Below are positions 36,088 through 44,264 of a stretch of 64,000 nt of DNA, piece by piece (position 1 is the first letter of the stretch; the number at the start of each line of letters is the position of its first letter). The translations under genes were made by a program, and so were the position numbers. Location: positions 2,930,001 through 2,994,000 of the forward strand of contig NZ_CP150203.1 in the NCBI RefSeq assembly GCF_037969725.1, in the 5' to 3' direction. Under the pieces are notes generated by a model. The model saw only the letters and a list, made by a program, of their open reading frames with translations. It did not search any database and was not told where the DNA came from. The DNA comes from Paenibacillus sp. FSL W8-0426 (lineage in GTDB: Bacteria; Bacillota; Bacilli; Paenibacillales; Paenibacillaceae).

Positions 36088-36978
36088 ATGTTTGCCAAGT
36101 CGCTGCGCAAAGACCATTACGGCTACTATTTCATTGCTCCTTTTTTCATCATTTTCACCATTTTTGGGTTGTATCCGATTCTTTACTCCCTATATATCAG
36201 CTTCACCAATTACGATGGCATCACTACGCCGGACTTCGTCGGAATCGGCAATTACGTGGCTGTTCTGCAGGACCCCCTGTTCTACAAAACGTTGTTCAAC
36301 ACGCTGTTCATTTGGGGCGTCTCCGTCATTCCGCAGCTTACGGTGTCGCTTGTGCTCGCCTTTATCCTTAATGACAAGCTGCTCAAAGGAAGAGATTTCT
36401 TCCGGGCCGTCTATTTTTTCCCGAACATCGTTACGGCAGCCTCGCTGGGTCTGTTGGTGAGTCTCATTTTCGACTGGCAGTCGGGAGGGTTAAACCATTT
36501 CCTCGTGCAGACCGGAATCATTAGTGACCCTATTAACTGGAAGAATGATCCTTGGTTCATGCGGCTTATTGTCTCATCGATTCTGTTCTTTCAATATTTC
36601 GGGTATTCCATGGTCATTTATTTGGCCGGTTTACAAGGGATCGACCCTTCGCTGCAGGAAGCGGCCCAGATTGACGGCGCGGAGAAAAGGCATATCTTCA
36701 TGCATATTATCGTACCGATGCTGCGCCCGATTATCCTGTTCCAGGTGATTACGTCCATCATCGGCGGAATCCAGATTTTTGATCAGCCGTTTACGTTGAC
36801 CAATGGTAACGGCGGGCCTGACCGGGCTGCGATGACCAGCATCATGTACTTGTACAATGTCGCTTTCCAGAGTACGCGCTTTGGATACGGTGCAGCCATT
36901 GCGTTCTGTTTGTTCATCATCATCATTTTGTTGTCCGTCGTTTCGTTCATCATGACGACCCGCAGAAGCCGTTCATAG
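36088..36978 (+). CDS. Sugar ABC transporter permease (MalF-like)
   Basis: A 296-aa six-helix permease with N-terminal DHYGYYFIAPFFIIFTIFGL and an EAA loop (LQEAAQIDGAEKRHIFMHII). CTGGAGGTTGG precedes ATG 36088. It is separated from its binding-protein gene by repeat copy 2 but is in the same direction and 17 bases from the next permease. The ATPase is not in this window. Confidence 0.93.
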   Translation: MFAKSLRKDHYGYYFIAPFFIIFTIFGLYPILYSLYISFTNYDGITTPDFVGIGNYVAVLQDPLFYKTLFNTLFIWGVSVIPQLTVSLVLAFILNDKLLKGRDFFRAVYFFPNIVTAASLGLLVSLIFDWQSGGLNHFLVQTGIISDPINWKNDPWFMRLIVSSILFFQYFGYSMVIYLAGLQGIDPSLQEAAQIDGAEKRHIFMHIIVPMLRPIILFQVITSIIGGIQIFDQPFTLTNGNGGPDRAAMTSIMYLYNVAFQSTRFGYGAAIAFCLFIIIILLSVVSFIMTTRRSRS

Positions 36979-36994
36979 GGAAGGAGGAGATTTC

Positions 36995-37876
36995 ATGCAA
37001 ACCGCGAAAACGCTGGAGCATTCCAGTGCTGCCGTCCAATCCTATGCCAGAGCCAGAAGGCTGACGGTAGGCAAGGTGTTGGTTTATCTGTTTCTCGTCA
37101 TTCTTGCTTGCATCTGCATTATCCCGTTTTATTTGATGCTCATCTATTCCACGCATAACAATGCGACGATTGCATCGACGTTTACTTTCCTTCCCGGACC
37201 GTTTCTGCTCGACAATTATGTAAACATGGCGTCCAAAATCAATATTTGGCGCGGGTTCGCCAACAGCTTCTTCATTGCGGGAACATCGACCGTACTATCC
37301 TTGTACGTGGGTGCGCTTACGGCATACGGTTTTGCCAAGTTCAAATTCAAGGGCCGAACCTGGCTGTTCCTGTTTTTGCTGGCGACGATGATGGTGCCCG
37401 GGCAGCTCGCCCTGATCGGGATGTACCGGTTGTTCAGTACGCTGGGCATGCTGGACAGTTATGCAGCAATTATTTTGCCTGCGGCGGCGAATGCCTTCAA
37501 CGTGTTCTTTATCAAACAGTTCATCGAGGCCAGCATTCCGGACGAAATTGTCGAATCTTCGCGCGTGGATGGCGCTGGCGAATTCCGCACATTCAACCAG
37601 ATCGTGCTGCCCATCTTGGGACCGGCGGTCTCCGCACTCGGCATTTTTACCTTCATCGGCTCGTGGAACAACTTTTTGACGCCGCTGGTGCTGTTCTTCT
37701 CCCTGGATAAATATCCGCTTCCGGTGCTCGTTGCATTAGTACAGGGATATTATGGCATGGATTATGGGTTGCTCTACTTGGGCGTGGCCATTTCCATCGT
37801 TCCCATTATTATCGTGTTCGCTGTATTCTCCCGGCAGATCATTGGCAGCGTGGCATTGGGTGCCGTCAAAGGATAA
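36995..37876 (+). CDS. Sugar ABC transporter permease (MalG-like)
   Basis: A 293-aa six-helix permease with FYLMLIYSTHNNATI, the EAA-type loop (VESSRVDGAGEFRTFNQIVL) and the conserved C-terminal end VALGAVKG. AAGGAGGAG lies before ATG 36995. Last gene of the operon; a hairpin terminator follows. Confidence 0.93.
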   Translation: MQTAKTLEHSSAAVQSYARARRLTVGKVLVYLFLVILACICIIPFYLMLIYSTHNNATIASTFTFLPGPFLLDNYVNMASKINIWRGFANSFFIAGTSTVLSLYVGALTAYGFAKFKFKGRTWLFLFLLATMMVPGQLALIGMYRLFSTLGMLDSYAAIILPAAANAFNVFFIKQFIEASIPDEIVESSRVDGAGEFRTFNQIVLPILGPAVSALGIFTFIGSWNNFLTPLVLFFSLDKYPLPVLVALVQGYYGMDYGLLYLGVAISIVPIIIVFAVFSRQIIGSVALGAVKG

Positions 37877-37919
37877 TCACTGAGGATGAGCATCTCAAAT
37901 TCCATAATATCATTCGCTG

Positions 37920-37952
37920 AGCAGCTGTCCGCAATGGATGGCTGCTTTTTTT
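37920..37952 (+). terminator. Terminator of the 34.5-37.9 kb transporter operon
   Basis: AGCAGC (37920-37925) pairs with GCTGCT (37941-37946), followed by seven T. Confidence 0.75.
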
Positions 37953-37996
37953 AGGATGGGGGTGCTTTGGTACGACGCAAACTGGTTCGAAATCTT

Positions 37997-38014
37997 AATT
38001 GTACCGGTACAATT
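37997..38014. promoter_or_regulatory. Orphan 18-bp perfect palindrome
   Basis: AATTGTACCGGTACAATT is a perfect palindrome, like GntR or LacI-family operators. TATAAT (38052-38057) lies downstream, then only a 12-codon frame. It looks like the control region of a gene that has been lost. Confidence 0.5.
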
Positions 38015-38076
38015 GTGTTTTTCCGAGATACAATCATCCGCAGTTCACACCTATAATGAAGCGAGGGCCCGAATCC

Positions 38077-38115
38077 ATGGCAGATCTGATCCTGGCCAAC
38101 ACGACATTGAGGTGA
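38077..38115 (+). pseudogene. 12-codon gene scrap after the orphan palindrome
   Basis: ATG 38077 reads MADLILANTTLR then TGA. It follows a TATAAT and an operator-like palindrome, as a real gene start would, but ends at once. A truncated remnant is the simplest reading; the family is not identifiable. Confidence 0.3.
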
Positions 38116-38758
38116 TTTAACAAGAAGTTGTCAGAAGTCCTCCATTTCTAAAGTGGCGGGATAAATGACAATGGTGTTCCAACCAGCCTTAATCATGGTC
38201 ATGACAAGTTGGGTCAACATTATTGCGCTCGGGGTCTAGGCCCACGGGGAGGTACGTTTACTCGGAATACCCTTCATCCTTGAAGTTAACTTGCAAAAAG
38301 GATCAACCAGAAAGAATTGGTTATTCTCACAATACGAACGGGCAGATAAGTGGAGCCGCCCCCCTTAAGGTAAGATAAAACAAGTCATCTTTTTTGAGCA
38401 TCATAGGCTAAAATGTGCTGGCTGTCTAGGATAATGGGTTCGATGATTTTATCATCGTTATATTATACCAGGTATTAAAGAAAGAACTTGGCTCTTCCGA
38501 GTTGTTAGAAGAAGACAGTCATTTGAGATCGATCCAGTAATACATATTTAGAGAAATCAGCGTTTTCTTCTGACAATATGGAGAAATATATTATATATAA
38601 TTGAAACATTTCCCTGTGAATTGTTGTTATTATTAGTATATATTTATAGATTTAACGAATCAGGAGGTGGACAAGGCGTTAATGCAAATTAAAGTACGAT
38701 GTCTTAAAGGTGTCGTTTGAAAGGTTCTATCATTCATTAAAATTTGGAGGAGAAACTA
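38116..38758. other. AT-rich stretch with no intact gene
   Basis: A 640-base stretch with scattered short frames and no recognisable gene. It includes a hairpin CGATGA/TCATCG (about 38432-38448), a minus-strand scrap reading MLTQLVMTMIKAGWNTIVIY (near 38215) and, just before the protease, AGGAGGTGG followed by a 12-codon frame (MQIKVRCLKGVV). Base composition falls sharply towards the protease gene. Confidence 0.5.
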
Positions 38759-40123
38759 ATGAACAAAAAACTTTTTTCATTCATTATTGCAGTTATTCTT
38801 ACATCCACCTTTTTAACAGGAGTAGTTTCCGCTAATTCTAGCAATATTCAGCAGTCATCGGTTAATGAAGATATTTTAATCCCTCAGAGTGTTTCGGCAT
38901 TTGACAAAGCTCTAATAGATCAACGTAAAGTTTTTGGTTTTACAACAGAAAACTCTGTAGTGAGTCCCTTAATAACTAGTCGTAAAATATCAGAGAAATA
39001 TGGTTTTTATTTATCAGCTAATGAAGAAAAAGCATTGGATGAAAGATTCAATAAACAAGATAAGTTCATTCCAATTCTCAAAGAAACAATACGCTCTCAT
39101 CAAGAGTTAAAGGAGAACTTCCTTGGAATATATATTGATCAAAACCAGGGTGGGATCATAAACGTTGGATTTAAGAAAGATATTCCCTCAAAACAGCTAA
39201 ATTTTATATCTAAGAGCCTAGACAACGAGTTACCAATAAGAATTTATACAGCAGAGTATACAGAAGAGGAGCTTGATAAAGCTACCAATCGCATTTCTGA
39301 AAGTGTCACAAAAATTAGAGAGAACGGAATTAATATAGAATATGTTAATTTGGATTTTATTAACCAGAAAATTACTGTAGGCATTCGCGACCATATTAGT
39401 GAGTCTGCCTTGGATATAATTAGTTCCGTTACAGATGTTGATGCAAGCATCATTAATTTAGAAGTAGTTGATCCAACCTATAAGACCTCCGAAGATGCCC
39501 GAACGGATACTCATACGTACATGCTAGGTGGATTAGTTATTGATGGTAAAGCTGGTGGTGGTGGGAATTGTTCAATCGGATTCTCCGCAATTGATCCCTC
39601 ATCTAATCCGTACATTGTTACTGCAGAACATTGTTGGCCGAAGGCTTCGGGAACAGGTGTGTATCAAGGGAATAACTATATTGGATACACAAGCAGTAAA
39701 GTTAATTATGGAAACGAAGCTGATGCTGCAGCGATTAGACTAAATTCAAGCAACTCAATGAGTAGTAAAGTTTATTCTGAATCGATTAAATTTTCAAGTG
39801 TTCAAGTCGCTGGTAACGATGTGTTGGGCGAGAGGGTCTGTAAATCTGGAATGTGGGGGAACAGTTGCGGTACACTTCTTAGTAAAAATAGCAGCCGATA
39901 TTGGACTAATCCGGTGTATGGAACAGTTTGGTTTAGTTCGATGCGGGTAGCGAATTATATATCAGATGGTGGAGACAGTGGTGGTACGATTTGGAACAAC
40001 AACAATGGTGAATTAAAAGGTGTGCACAAAGGCGTCTACACAGAGAATGGAACAACCTACCGGGTATATAGCCATGTAACTCATATACAAAATCGACTTG
40101 GTATAACTCCTGTTACTTGGTAA
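38759..40123 (+). CDS. Secreted trypsin-like (S1 family) serine protease
   Basis: A 454-aa exported protease. A signal peptide (about residues 1-26, cleavage after VVSA) is followed by a pro-region of about 220 residues and a chymotrypsin-like domain of the alpha-lytic/streptogrisin kind. The triad is visible: His291 (TAEHCW), Asp322 (NEADAAAI) and Ser407 (GGDSGG). Two cysteine pairs (GNCS with EHCW; ERVCK with NSCG) suggest disulfides. GGAGGAG precedes ATG 38759. Base composition is far more AT-rich than the neighbours, suggesting recent transfer. Confidence 0.92.
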   Translation: MNKKLFSFIIAVILTSTFLTGVVSANSSNIQQSSVNEDILIPQSVSAFDKALIDQRKVFGFTTENSVVSPLITSRKISEKYGFYLSANEEKALDERFNKQDKFIPILKETIRSHQELKENFLGIYIDQNQGGIINVGFKKDIPSKQLNFISKSLDNELPIRIYTAEYTEEELDKATNRISESVTKIRENGINIEYVNLDFINQKITVGIRDHISESALDIISSVTDVDASIINLEVVDPTYKTSEDARTDTHTYMLGGLVIDGKAGGGGNCSIGFSAIDPSSNPYIVTAEHCWPKASGTGVYQGNNYIGYTSSKVNYGNEADAAAIRLNSSNSMSSKVYSESIKFSSVQVAGNDVLGERVCKSGMWGNSCGTLLSKNSSRYWTNPVYGTVWFSSMRVANYISDGGDSGGTIWNNNNGELKGVHKGVYTENGTTYRVYSHVTHIQNRLGITPVTW

Positions 40124-40253
40124 AATAATTAAATTAATCCTATCCTGCTGTTTGTAAAGGAATATTTTGAAATACTCACTAAAATTTGAATCAAAAACAA
40201 CCTTGTTTACGTCTTATGGTTAGTCAATTATCAAATAACAAGGTGGGATTGTT

Positions 40254-40637
40254 GTGAAAACATATATTTCAATATTATTGATTCTGATCATTGTTGTCTT
40301 TACTGGTTGCAGTAGCAGTAACAATCACTTAACAAAAACATCCGCGCTAGAAAAATATCAGTATCAAGCAGGTGAAAGAATGGACTTTCAGGGGATTATT
40401 GTTGAAAAAAATAATTCAGGAGTTACTGTTATAGTTGGTTTATCCGAAAAAGAAGTAAAAGGTAAAACAACGAATGAAATCATCACTCAGTATGAACCAA
40501 AAGCTTATGATGTTTCAACACGTGATATAAAAGCAAATCTTGAAGTTGGCGACCATGTCAAAGTGTGGACAAATGGCATGTATGAAGATAGTAGAATTAG
40601 ACGAACAACTGCTACAAAAATAGAAATTGTAAGGTAA
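40254..40637 (+). CDS. YobA/DUF3221-like lipoprotein
   Basis: A 127-aa lipoprotein. The signal ends in FTGC (Cys near residue 19), followed by a small beta-barrel-like domain (FQGIIVEKNNSGVTVIVGLS; LEVGDHVKVWTNGMYEDS; TTATKIEIV), as in the DUF3221 family. The GTG start follows AAGGTGG. It is as AT-rich as the protease upstream and was probably acquired with it. Function unknown. Confidence 0.75.
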   Translation: MKTYISILLILIIVVFTGCSSSNNHLTKTSALEKYQYQAGERMDFQGIIVEKNNSGVTVIVGLSEKEVKGKTTNEIITQYEPKAYDVSTRDIKANLEVGDHVKVWTNGMYEDSRIRRTTATKIEIVR

Positions 40638-40696
40638 TCCATATACTAACTGTACACATCTGATTTGTTAAGACGACACGAACATACATGCTTAAT

Positions 40697-40719
40697 AGCC
40701 GCGTAGCTGCGGCTTTTTT
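40697..40719 (+). terminator. Terminator
   Basis: AGCCGC (40697-40702) pairs with GCGGCT (40709-40714), followed by six T. Confidence 0.85.
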
Positions 40720-40723
40720 GGTG

Positions 40724-40754
40724 TTGACTTCAAGTGAGCTTGAAGTAATAGAAT
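40724..40754 (+). promoter_or_regulatory. Third AdhR-type promoter/operator, without an intact gene
   Basis: TTGACT (40724-40729), exactly 19 bases, TAGAAT (40749-40754), with the dyad ACTTCAAGTGAGCTTGAAGT inside. It has the same half-sites and spacing as the adhR and CMD-adhA promoters 35 kb away. No intact gene follows. Confidence 0.8.
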
Positions 40755-40758
40755 CGAA

Positions 40759-40862
40759 ATGTCCATAAACGAAAAGACGATGATCATCAATCTATTTCCA
40801 TCGTTGGTTTCGTAGCCGTATTCGCAACAAGTGCGAGGCGTGGTTCGAGTGAGCCAACATAG
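40759..40862 (+). pseudogene. Broken reading frame behind the orphan AdhR-type promoter
   Basis: ATG 40759 reads MSINEKTMIINLFPSLVS then stops. A one-base shift gives IVGFVAVFATSARRGSSEPT before another stop. The hydrophobic character suggests the first helix of a lost transporter. Very short and unproven. Confidence 0.3.
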
Positions 40863-40996
40863 GAGAAATAGGCAACGATTCAGCACGAATGAGATAGAGC
40901 CCGAAACGCCAGTTGTAGGATAATCAATATATGGTTTTTCGGTATAGTTTCTTTGTTGCCGAACATTTGCTGTTGAATGGGAGAGAATGTATTATC

Positions 40997-41209
40997 ATGT
41001 CTAAATTCATCCGATGGTTTGAAGGATGTATGATCCGTAGGCTGGGCGTGCTGATCGAATACGAGCATCATGCGGTTTTCAGAAGGATGTATGAGGATTA
41101 TTTGCTGCATCTGTATCACAACCAGTGGAAGGTCGATCTGCGACAAAACATTGTGCATCGTTTCAACGCGACTGCAAAGAAGGCGGATGGAGCTGAGCGC
41201 AGCTCATAA
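40997..41209 (+). CDS. Small hypothetical protein, 70 aa
   Basis: Reads MSKFIRWFEGCMIRRLGVLI and continues with aromatic and His-rich helical segments (EYEHHAVFRRMYEDYLLHLY). No signal peptide or membrane helix. GGAGAG lies 11 bases before ATG 40997. Not recognised; balanced codon use suggests it is coding. The 66-base upstream extension lacks a ribosome site. Confidence 0.5.
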   Translation: MSKFIRWFEGCMIRRLGVLIEYEHHAVFRRMYEDYLLHLYHNQWKVDLRQNIVHRFNATAKKADGAERSS

Positions 41210-41348
41210 CGATGCCTTATCTTACCCTTCATCCTAGACAGGAACAATGCTCAAGCCGGAAACGTGGCTTCACATCCTTCCAGGTGAGGTCCCAAGGTAA
41301 TGCCGCCAATCATCAGCAGGGCAAGGGAGCAATAGCAGCAGCGATTAG

Positions 41349-41382
41349 AAAAAGGAGTTCGCCAGCAGCGACCTCCTTTTTT
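41349..41382. terminator. Terminator, bidirectional
   Basis: AAAAAGGAG (41349-41357) pairs with CTCCTTTTTT (41373-41382) around an inner CG stem. It lies between the small plus-strand gene and the converging LysE remnant. Confidence 0.6.
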
Positions 41383-41405
41383 CTTGAGCTTAGATAAAGC
41401 AGATG

Positions 41406-41968
41406 CTATTTAATATAATTCCAGACTCCTACAACAAATTCATAAACGAAATAGATCGAGAATCCGATTAACATGATCCCTGCTATGATCGAAACCCATT
41501 GAATCATTCGGCGGCTCATAACCTTTCTGGTCACGGAAACGACCGATAGCAGGCCGATGTCATGAATCAGGATTCCGCTAAGTACGCCGCATGCCGCAAG
41601 TGCGAAACTTCCTGCATTGCTGGAACTGTAGGAATCGGACAGGACGGCGCCGAATACAGAGACCAAAAAATAAGATTGCCCGGCGATATCGCTACAAGCA
41701 ATCCGTTTCTGTAGGTGCTCCAAAACGATTTTTGTGTTTTTTCGTCCGCAGGGGTAATGTCCTTGTCCGCATTTTTGATGGAATCATAACCCAAATAGGC
41801 CAGAAAAGCCGCACCCACAAGCCAAAGCGGCAGTTGAATATATGGCAATGACAAGAGGGAGGAAAATCCTAAATACATCGCTATAATCAAGGTCAGATCA
41901 ATGGTCATGCCCCCAAGGCCGACCGCCCAGCCATGAGTAAATCCGTTTTTCAAGCCTTGCTTCGTCAT
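41406..41968 (-). pseudogene. LysE-family amino acid exporter, frameshifted and 5'-truncated
   Basis: Two overlapping minus-strand frames give the two halves of one LysE-family exporter. The first reads MTKQGLKNGFTHGWAVGLGG to ISPGNLIFW. It should continue VSVFGAVLSDSYSSSNAGSF, but that is in another frame. A missing G near 41665 (TGGTC where TGGGTC would restore the frame) explains it. Upstream of the first ATG the frame continues a few codons (GSITVE) to a stop, so the first membrane helix is lost as well. It is inactive unless the shift is a sequencing error. Confidence 0.82.
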
Positions 41969-41997
41969 TTCTACGGTAATTGATCCTAAACAAGAAC

Positions 41998-42132
41998 TTA
42001 TTCTCTGTTAGAGCGTTTTCCGATGCTTGGTGGATCGTATTGCACCCGATGGGCGACGATGGATTCAATTTGGGGGTTCAGCTCTTTGTCAGCCGAAGTC
42101 AGGTCTCGATCATATCTGTGCGAATATGGCAT
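41998..42132 (-). CDS. Possible 44-aa protein or gene fragment
   Basis: Reads MPYSHRYDRDLTSADKELNP and ends PPSIGKRSNRE. The polar, proline-containing composition looks like real coding sequence, and the frame stays open upstream of the ATG, so this may be the tail of a larger lost gene. No ribosome site is visible. Not recognised. Confidence 0.3.
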   Translation of the reverse strand: MPYSHRYDRDLTSADKELNPQIESIVAHRVQYDPPSIGKRSNRE

Positions 42133-42284
42133 TTCATGCAAGGGAATGACGTCAGAAGTTAGGGTTGTTTAAATTGTGTCGTAATTTTATATATGAATTG
42201 TCGCAAGATTCGATTTAAATAAGATGAACTCTGTGATAATTTATAGTGGAATGTCAGAATATTATATATCGGAGGTACAACGTC

Positions 42285-43289
42285 GTGACCATTCGAATTG
42301 GCAAAATCAGCTTATGGCATGTGCATGCCTGGGACTACATCCGCCAAACCGAGCAGCATGAAGAGACCGTGCTGGCTGCCGTGTGGGATGAAAACGCCGA
42401 GCGCGGCAAAGAGGCGGCTGAGCGCCTGGATGTACCTTTCTTCCCGGAGCTCGGGACCATGCTCGCACAGGATGATCTGCAAGCGGTAATCGTGGATGCG
42501 CCAACCCGCCTTCACCGTGAAGTCATCGTGGCCGCCGCCAAGGCGGGCAAACATATTTTTACCGAGAAGGTTCTTGCTCCAACGCTGGCGGAAACGAACG
42601 AAATTTTGGCGGCCGTTCGGGAACACGGTGTTAAACTGACGGTTTCGCTGCCTCGCTTGAACGAGGGATATACGTTGAAGACGCTTGGAATCCTCCAGCA
42701 AGGTTTGTTGGGCAAGATCACGCATGTCAGGGTCAGGTTATCGCATAATGGAGCGATTGGAGAATGGCTGCCAGAGCACTTCTACAGCCTTGAAGATTGC
42801 CTGGGAGGCGCGCTGATTGACCTCGGGTGTCATCCGATGTACCTGGCCAAACTTTTCATTGGGGAGGAAGTTACCGGAGTTCAAGCGAATTTCGGATACG
42901 TGACCGGCAAAGAAGTCGAAGATAACGCCGTCGTGACCTTGTTTACGGAATCAGGCGCCATCGGGGTGGTCGAGGCTGGATTCGTGAACAGCCATTCCCC
43001 ATTCACGTTAGAGATTCATGGCACGGAAGGATCGCTGTTATACGGTACACCTGAAGCCAAGCTGCTTATTCGCACCAACAATGGCCCTGAAGCTTATAGG
43101 GAGTGGACGGAAATCCCACTGCCTGAACGAAAAGAAAGCGCATTCAATCAATGGATTTCCCATATACTTAACGATACCCAGGCGGTGGATAATGTTGACA
43201 TGGCCGTGGAGCTGACCCGTTTGATGGAGGCATCCAATATTTCAGCTAAAGAAGGGCGAAAAATTTCGCTTCACGAGCTGCAGGCGTAA
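42285..43289 (+). CDS. Gfo/Idh/MocA-family oxidoreductase, gene 1
   Basis: A 334-aa NAD(P)-dependent oxidoreductase of the Gfo/Idh/MocA family. The Rossmann start is atypical (IRIGKISLWHVHAWDYI rather than GxGxxG). The EKP motif reads FTEKVLAPTLAE, and the substrate-binding His block reads CLGGALIDLGCHPMYL. The start is GTG 42285 with GGAGG nine bases upstream. It heads an operon with an AraC gene and a second family member, a set that usually handles sugars or inositols. Confidence 0.85.
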   Translation: MTIRIGKISLWHVHAWDYIRQTEQHEETVLAAVWDENAERGKEAAERLDVPFFPELGTMLAQDDLQAVIVDAPTRLHREVIVAAAKAGKHIFTEKVLAPTLAETNEILAAVREHGVKLTVSLPRLNEGYTLKTLGILQQGLLGKITHVRVRLSHNGAIGEWLPEHFYSLEDCLGGALIDLGCHPMYLAKLFIGEEVTGVQANFGYVTGKEVEDNAVVTLFTESGAIGVVEAGFVNSHSPFTLEIHGTEGSLLYGTPEAKLLIRTNNGPEAYREWTEIPLPERKESAFNQWISHILNDTQAVDNVDMAVELTRLMEASNISAKEGRKISLHELQA

Positions 43290-43302
43290 CTAGGGAAGGC
43301 GG

Positions 43303-44232
43303 GTGGAGCTTGTGAGCCGATATCCCTATGGAAAAATGCTTGAACGGCAGGATTTGCTGGAGAGACTGGATGTTTCGATCCTATGGGGGCATTACGAAAT
43401 TCGGGTCCTCCGATTTCATTTGACTTCGTTTCCCGCAGGAAGGGTCATCGATTTCCACAATCATGCCGAATACGAGTTTCACTTTATCCCCCGCGGCAAA
43501 GGAATCGTAATTCTTGGGGAGCAGCCGCATTCCTTGTCCGAAGGCATGCTGTATTTGACAGGCCCTGGCGTGGTCCATTATCAGGAAGCGGATGCCGAAC
43601 AGGACATGGACGAATTATGCCTGCATGTGGACATCGTCCCGCGCCGGAGGGAAGATGTTGATCCTTGGGAAGCGGCCGAAGCGGAAGAAACGGTGCAAAA
43701 GCTCGGCGCGCTGCCGCTTGTTCCTGTCCAGGATTACCATCGGGCCATGAGCTGTTTTTTGGAAGCATACGAAGCATGTGATCATAAACGCGTCGGGTAT
43801 TACACAACGATTAAACAGCTGGTCGTCAGCATTTTGCTGCGGACGGTTCAGGCTTACGACAACGGACCGTACCAAGCGGAAGCGCCCATACGGGACATGA
43901 CCATGTACAGGTATGAATACGCGCTCCAATACATGGAGGCCAACCATCCCGCAGCCGTGACGCTGGAACATGTGGCAGAAAAGCTTCATATCAGCACAAG
44001 GCAATTGCAGCGGATATTTTACCAGGTTCAGCCGAACATGCCGTTTAGCCGCGTGCTGGAAGATATTCGCCTGCGCAACGTATGTCGCAATCTTGAGGAA
44101 AACAGCCTTTCCATTGAAGAGATCGCCGGTGCTTCCGGGTTTGCCAATGCCAATTATTTGCATGCCGTCTTTCGCAAGCGCATGGGTCTGACTCCGGCGG
44201 TTTATCGCAAAATGAAACAAAGTTCAAAATAA
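43303..44232 (+). CDS. AraC-family regulator between two Gfo/Idh/MocA genes
   Basis: A 309-aa AraC protein with a cupin sensor (about residues 30-115; GRVIDFHNHAEYEFHFIPRG) and two C-terminal helix-turn-helices (about 215-305; VTLEHVAEKLHISTRQLQRI, IEEIAGASGFANANYLHAVF). The start may be GTG 43303 or GTG 43312. It lies 14 bases after gene 1 and 32 before gene 2, so it is within the operon and probably autoregulates it. Confidence 0.87.
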   Translation: MELVSRYPYGKMLERQDLLERLDVSILWGHYEIRVLRFHLTSFPAGRVIDFHNHAEYEFHFIPRGKGIVILGEQPHSLSEGMLYLTGPGVVHYQEADAEQDMDELCLHVDIVPRRREDVDPWEAAEAEETVQKLGALPLVPVQDYHRAMSCFLEAYEACDHKRVGYYTTIKQLVVSILLRTVQAYDNGPYQAEAPIRDMTMYRYEYALQYMEANHPAAVTLEHVAEKLHISTRQLQRIFYQVQPNMPFSRVLEDIRLRNVCRNLEENSLSIEEIAGASGFANANYLHAVFRKRMGLTPAVYRKMKQSSK

Positions 44233-44264
44233 ACATAAACTATTTCGGTGTGAGGAGAATGGAT

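Noticed and set aside
37997..38014. AraR operator
   Set aside because: The B. subtilis AraR site is 16 bp with a TACGTA centre; here the centre is TACCGGTA and the length is 18, so only a general GntR/LacI-type operator is claimed.
40692..40886. 64-aa minus-strand frame
   Set aside because: Runs through a terminator and the AdhR-type promoter; no ribosome site; composition unlike a protein gene.
41212..41397. 61-aa plus-strand frame after the 70-aa gene
   Set aside because: No ribosome site and it reads into a terminator hairpin; no recognisable features.
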